Shown: piece after piece, positions 5,713-5,768 of the stretch
Layout of the letters: every line of letters starts with the position of its first letter
Numbering within the stretch: the stretch's first letter is position 1
Source of the DNA: DATLFI01 sp035524895
GTDB lineage: Bacteria > Acidobacteriota > Thermoanaerobaculia > Multivoradales > Multivoraceae
Reading direction: 5' to 3'
DNA length: 5,768 nt
NCBI GenBank assembly: GCA_035524895.1
Contig: DATLFI010000186.1
Coordinates: 1-5,768 of the forward strand
Position numbers and translations under genes: made by a program
The notes under the pieces: model-generated
What the model saw: the letters and a program-made list of their open reading frames with translations, nothing else
Database searches by the model: none
Told to the model about the DNA's origin: nothing

Positions 5713-5768
5713 ATGAAGACGGCGGTCTCCATCCCCAACCCGGTCTTCGAGGCGGCAGAGGAGCTAGC
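5713..5768 (+). CDS. Ribbon-helix-helix antitoxin-like protein, N-terminal 18 residues (runs off right edge)
   Basis: The frame begins MKTAVSIPNPVFEAAEEL and is open to the window edge. The pattern is a short beta strand with alternating residues (TAVSIP), followed by a helix beginning PVFEAAEEL. It is typical of the N-terminus of ribbon-helix-helix antitoxins, many of which read MKTAxSIPDxVFEAAExLA and are followed by a MazF-type toxin gene. Such proteins bind DNA as dimers and repress their own operon while neutralising the toxin. The helix-turn-helix remainder and any toxin lie outside the window. The start is chosen from this pattern and the -10 box just upstream; a Shine-Dalgarno sequence is absent apart from an AGG only two bases from the ATG. 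A stand-alone RHH regulator is the alternative. Confidence 0.7.
   Translation, partial: MKTAVSIPNPVFEAAEEL

Noticed and set aside
1..5768. CRISPR array, rRNA, tRNA gene or insertion sequence
   Set aside because: No regularly spaced repeats, conserved RNA core, tRNA cloverleaf, transposase frame or terminal inverted repeats were seen on either strand.

Overview
This is a GC-rich window, consistent with a high-GC soil or sediment bacterium, but the sequence does not let me name the phylum. It holds a two-gene, plus-strand operon between flanking genes that use codons very differently. At the left edge, on the minus strand, is the first 119 codons of a SpoIIIAA/Ycf45-like AAA ATPase of the R3H nucleic-acid-binding family. 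It is complete at its 5' end and runs out of the window.

After a gene-poor stretch of about 520 bases comes the core of the window. The first gene (882-3881) encodes a 999-residue PHP-phosphoesterase plus SMC/ABC-like ATPase of the type annotated as TrlF. Fifteen bases later comes a 418-residue protein (3897-5153) with an N-terminal AlbA_2 (Schlafen-like) domain and a C-terminal HATPase_c_4 domain. The architecture is a candidate metal-dependent phosphoesterase gated by an SMC-like ATPase, paired with a Schlafen-like ATP-binding partner. This resembles anti-phage or anti-plasmid defence pairs, but defence is an inference here. I know of no named system made of exactly this pair.

To the right, on the minus strand, is the 3' part of a small two-helix membrane protein gene (5246 to about 5647). 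It has no usable start codon and appears to have lost its 5' end. Immediately beyond it, on the plus strand, the first 18 codons of a ribbon-helix-helix antitoxin-like protein begin at 5713. They follow a TATATT -10 box so closely that the transcript may be leaderless.

By hand count, about 98% of codons in the left flanking gene and about 96% in part of the right one end in G or C. The first ~82 codons of each operon gene give only about 80%. The operon therefore looks like a horizontally acquired cassette in a resident GC-rich background. The truncated membrane gene and the antitoxin start at its right suggest a rearrangement-prone accessory locus.
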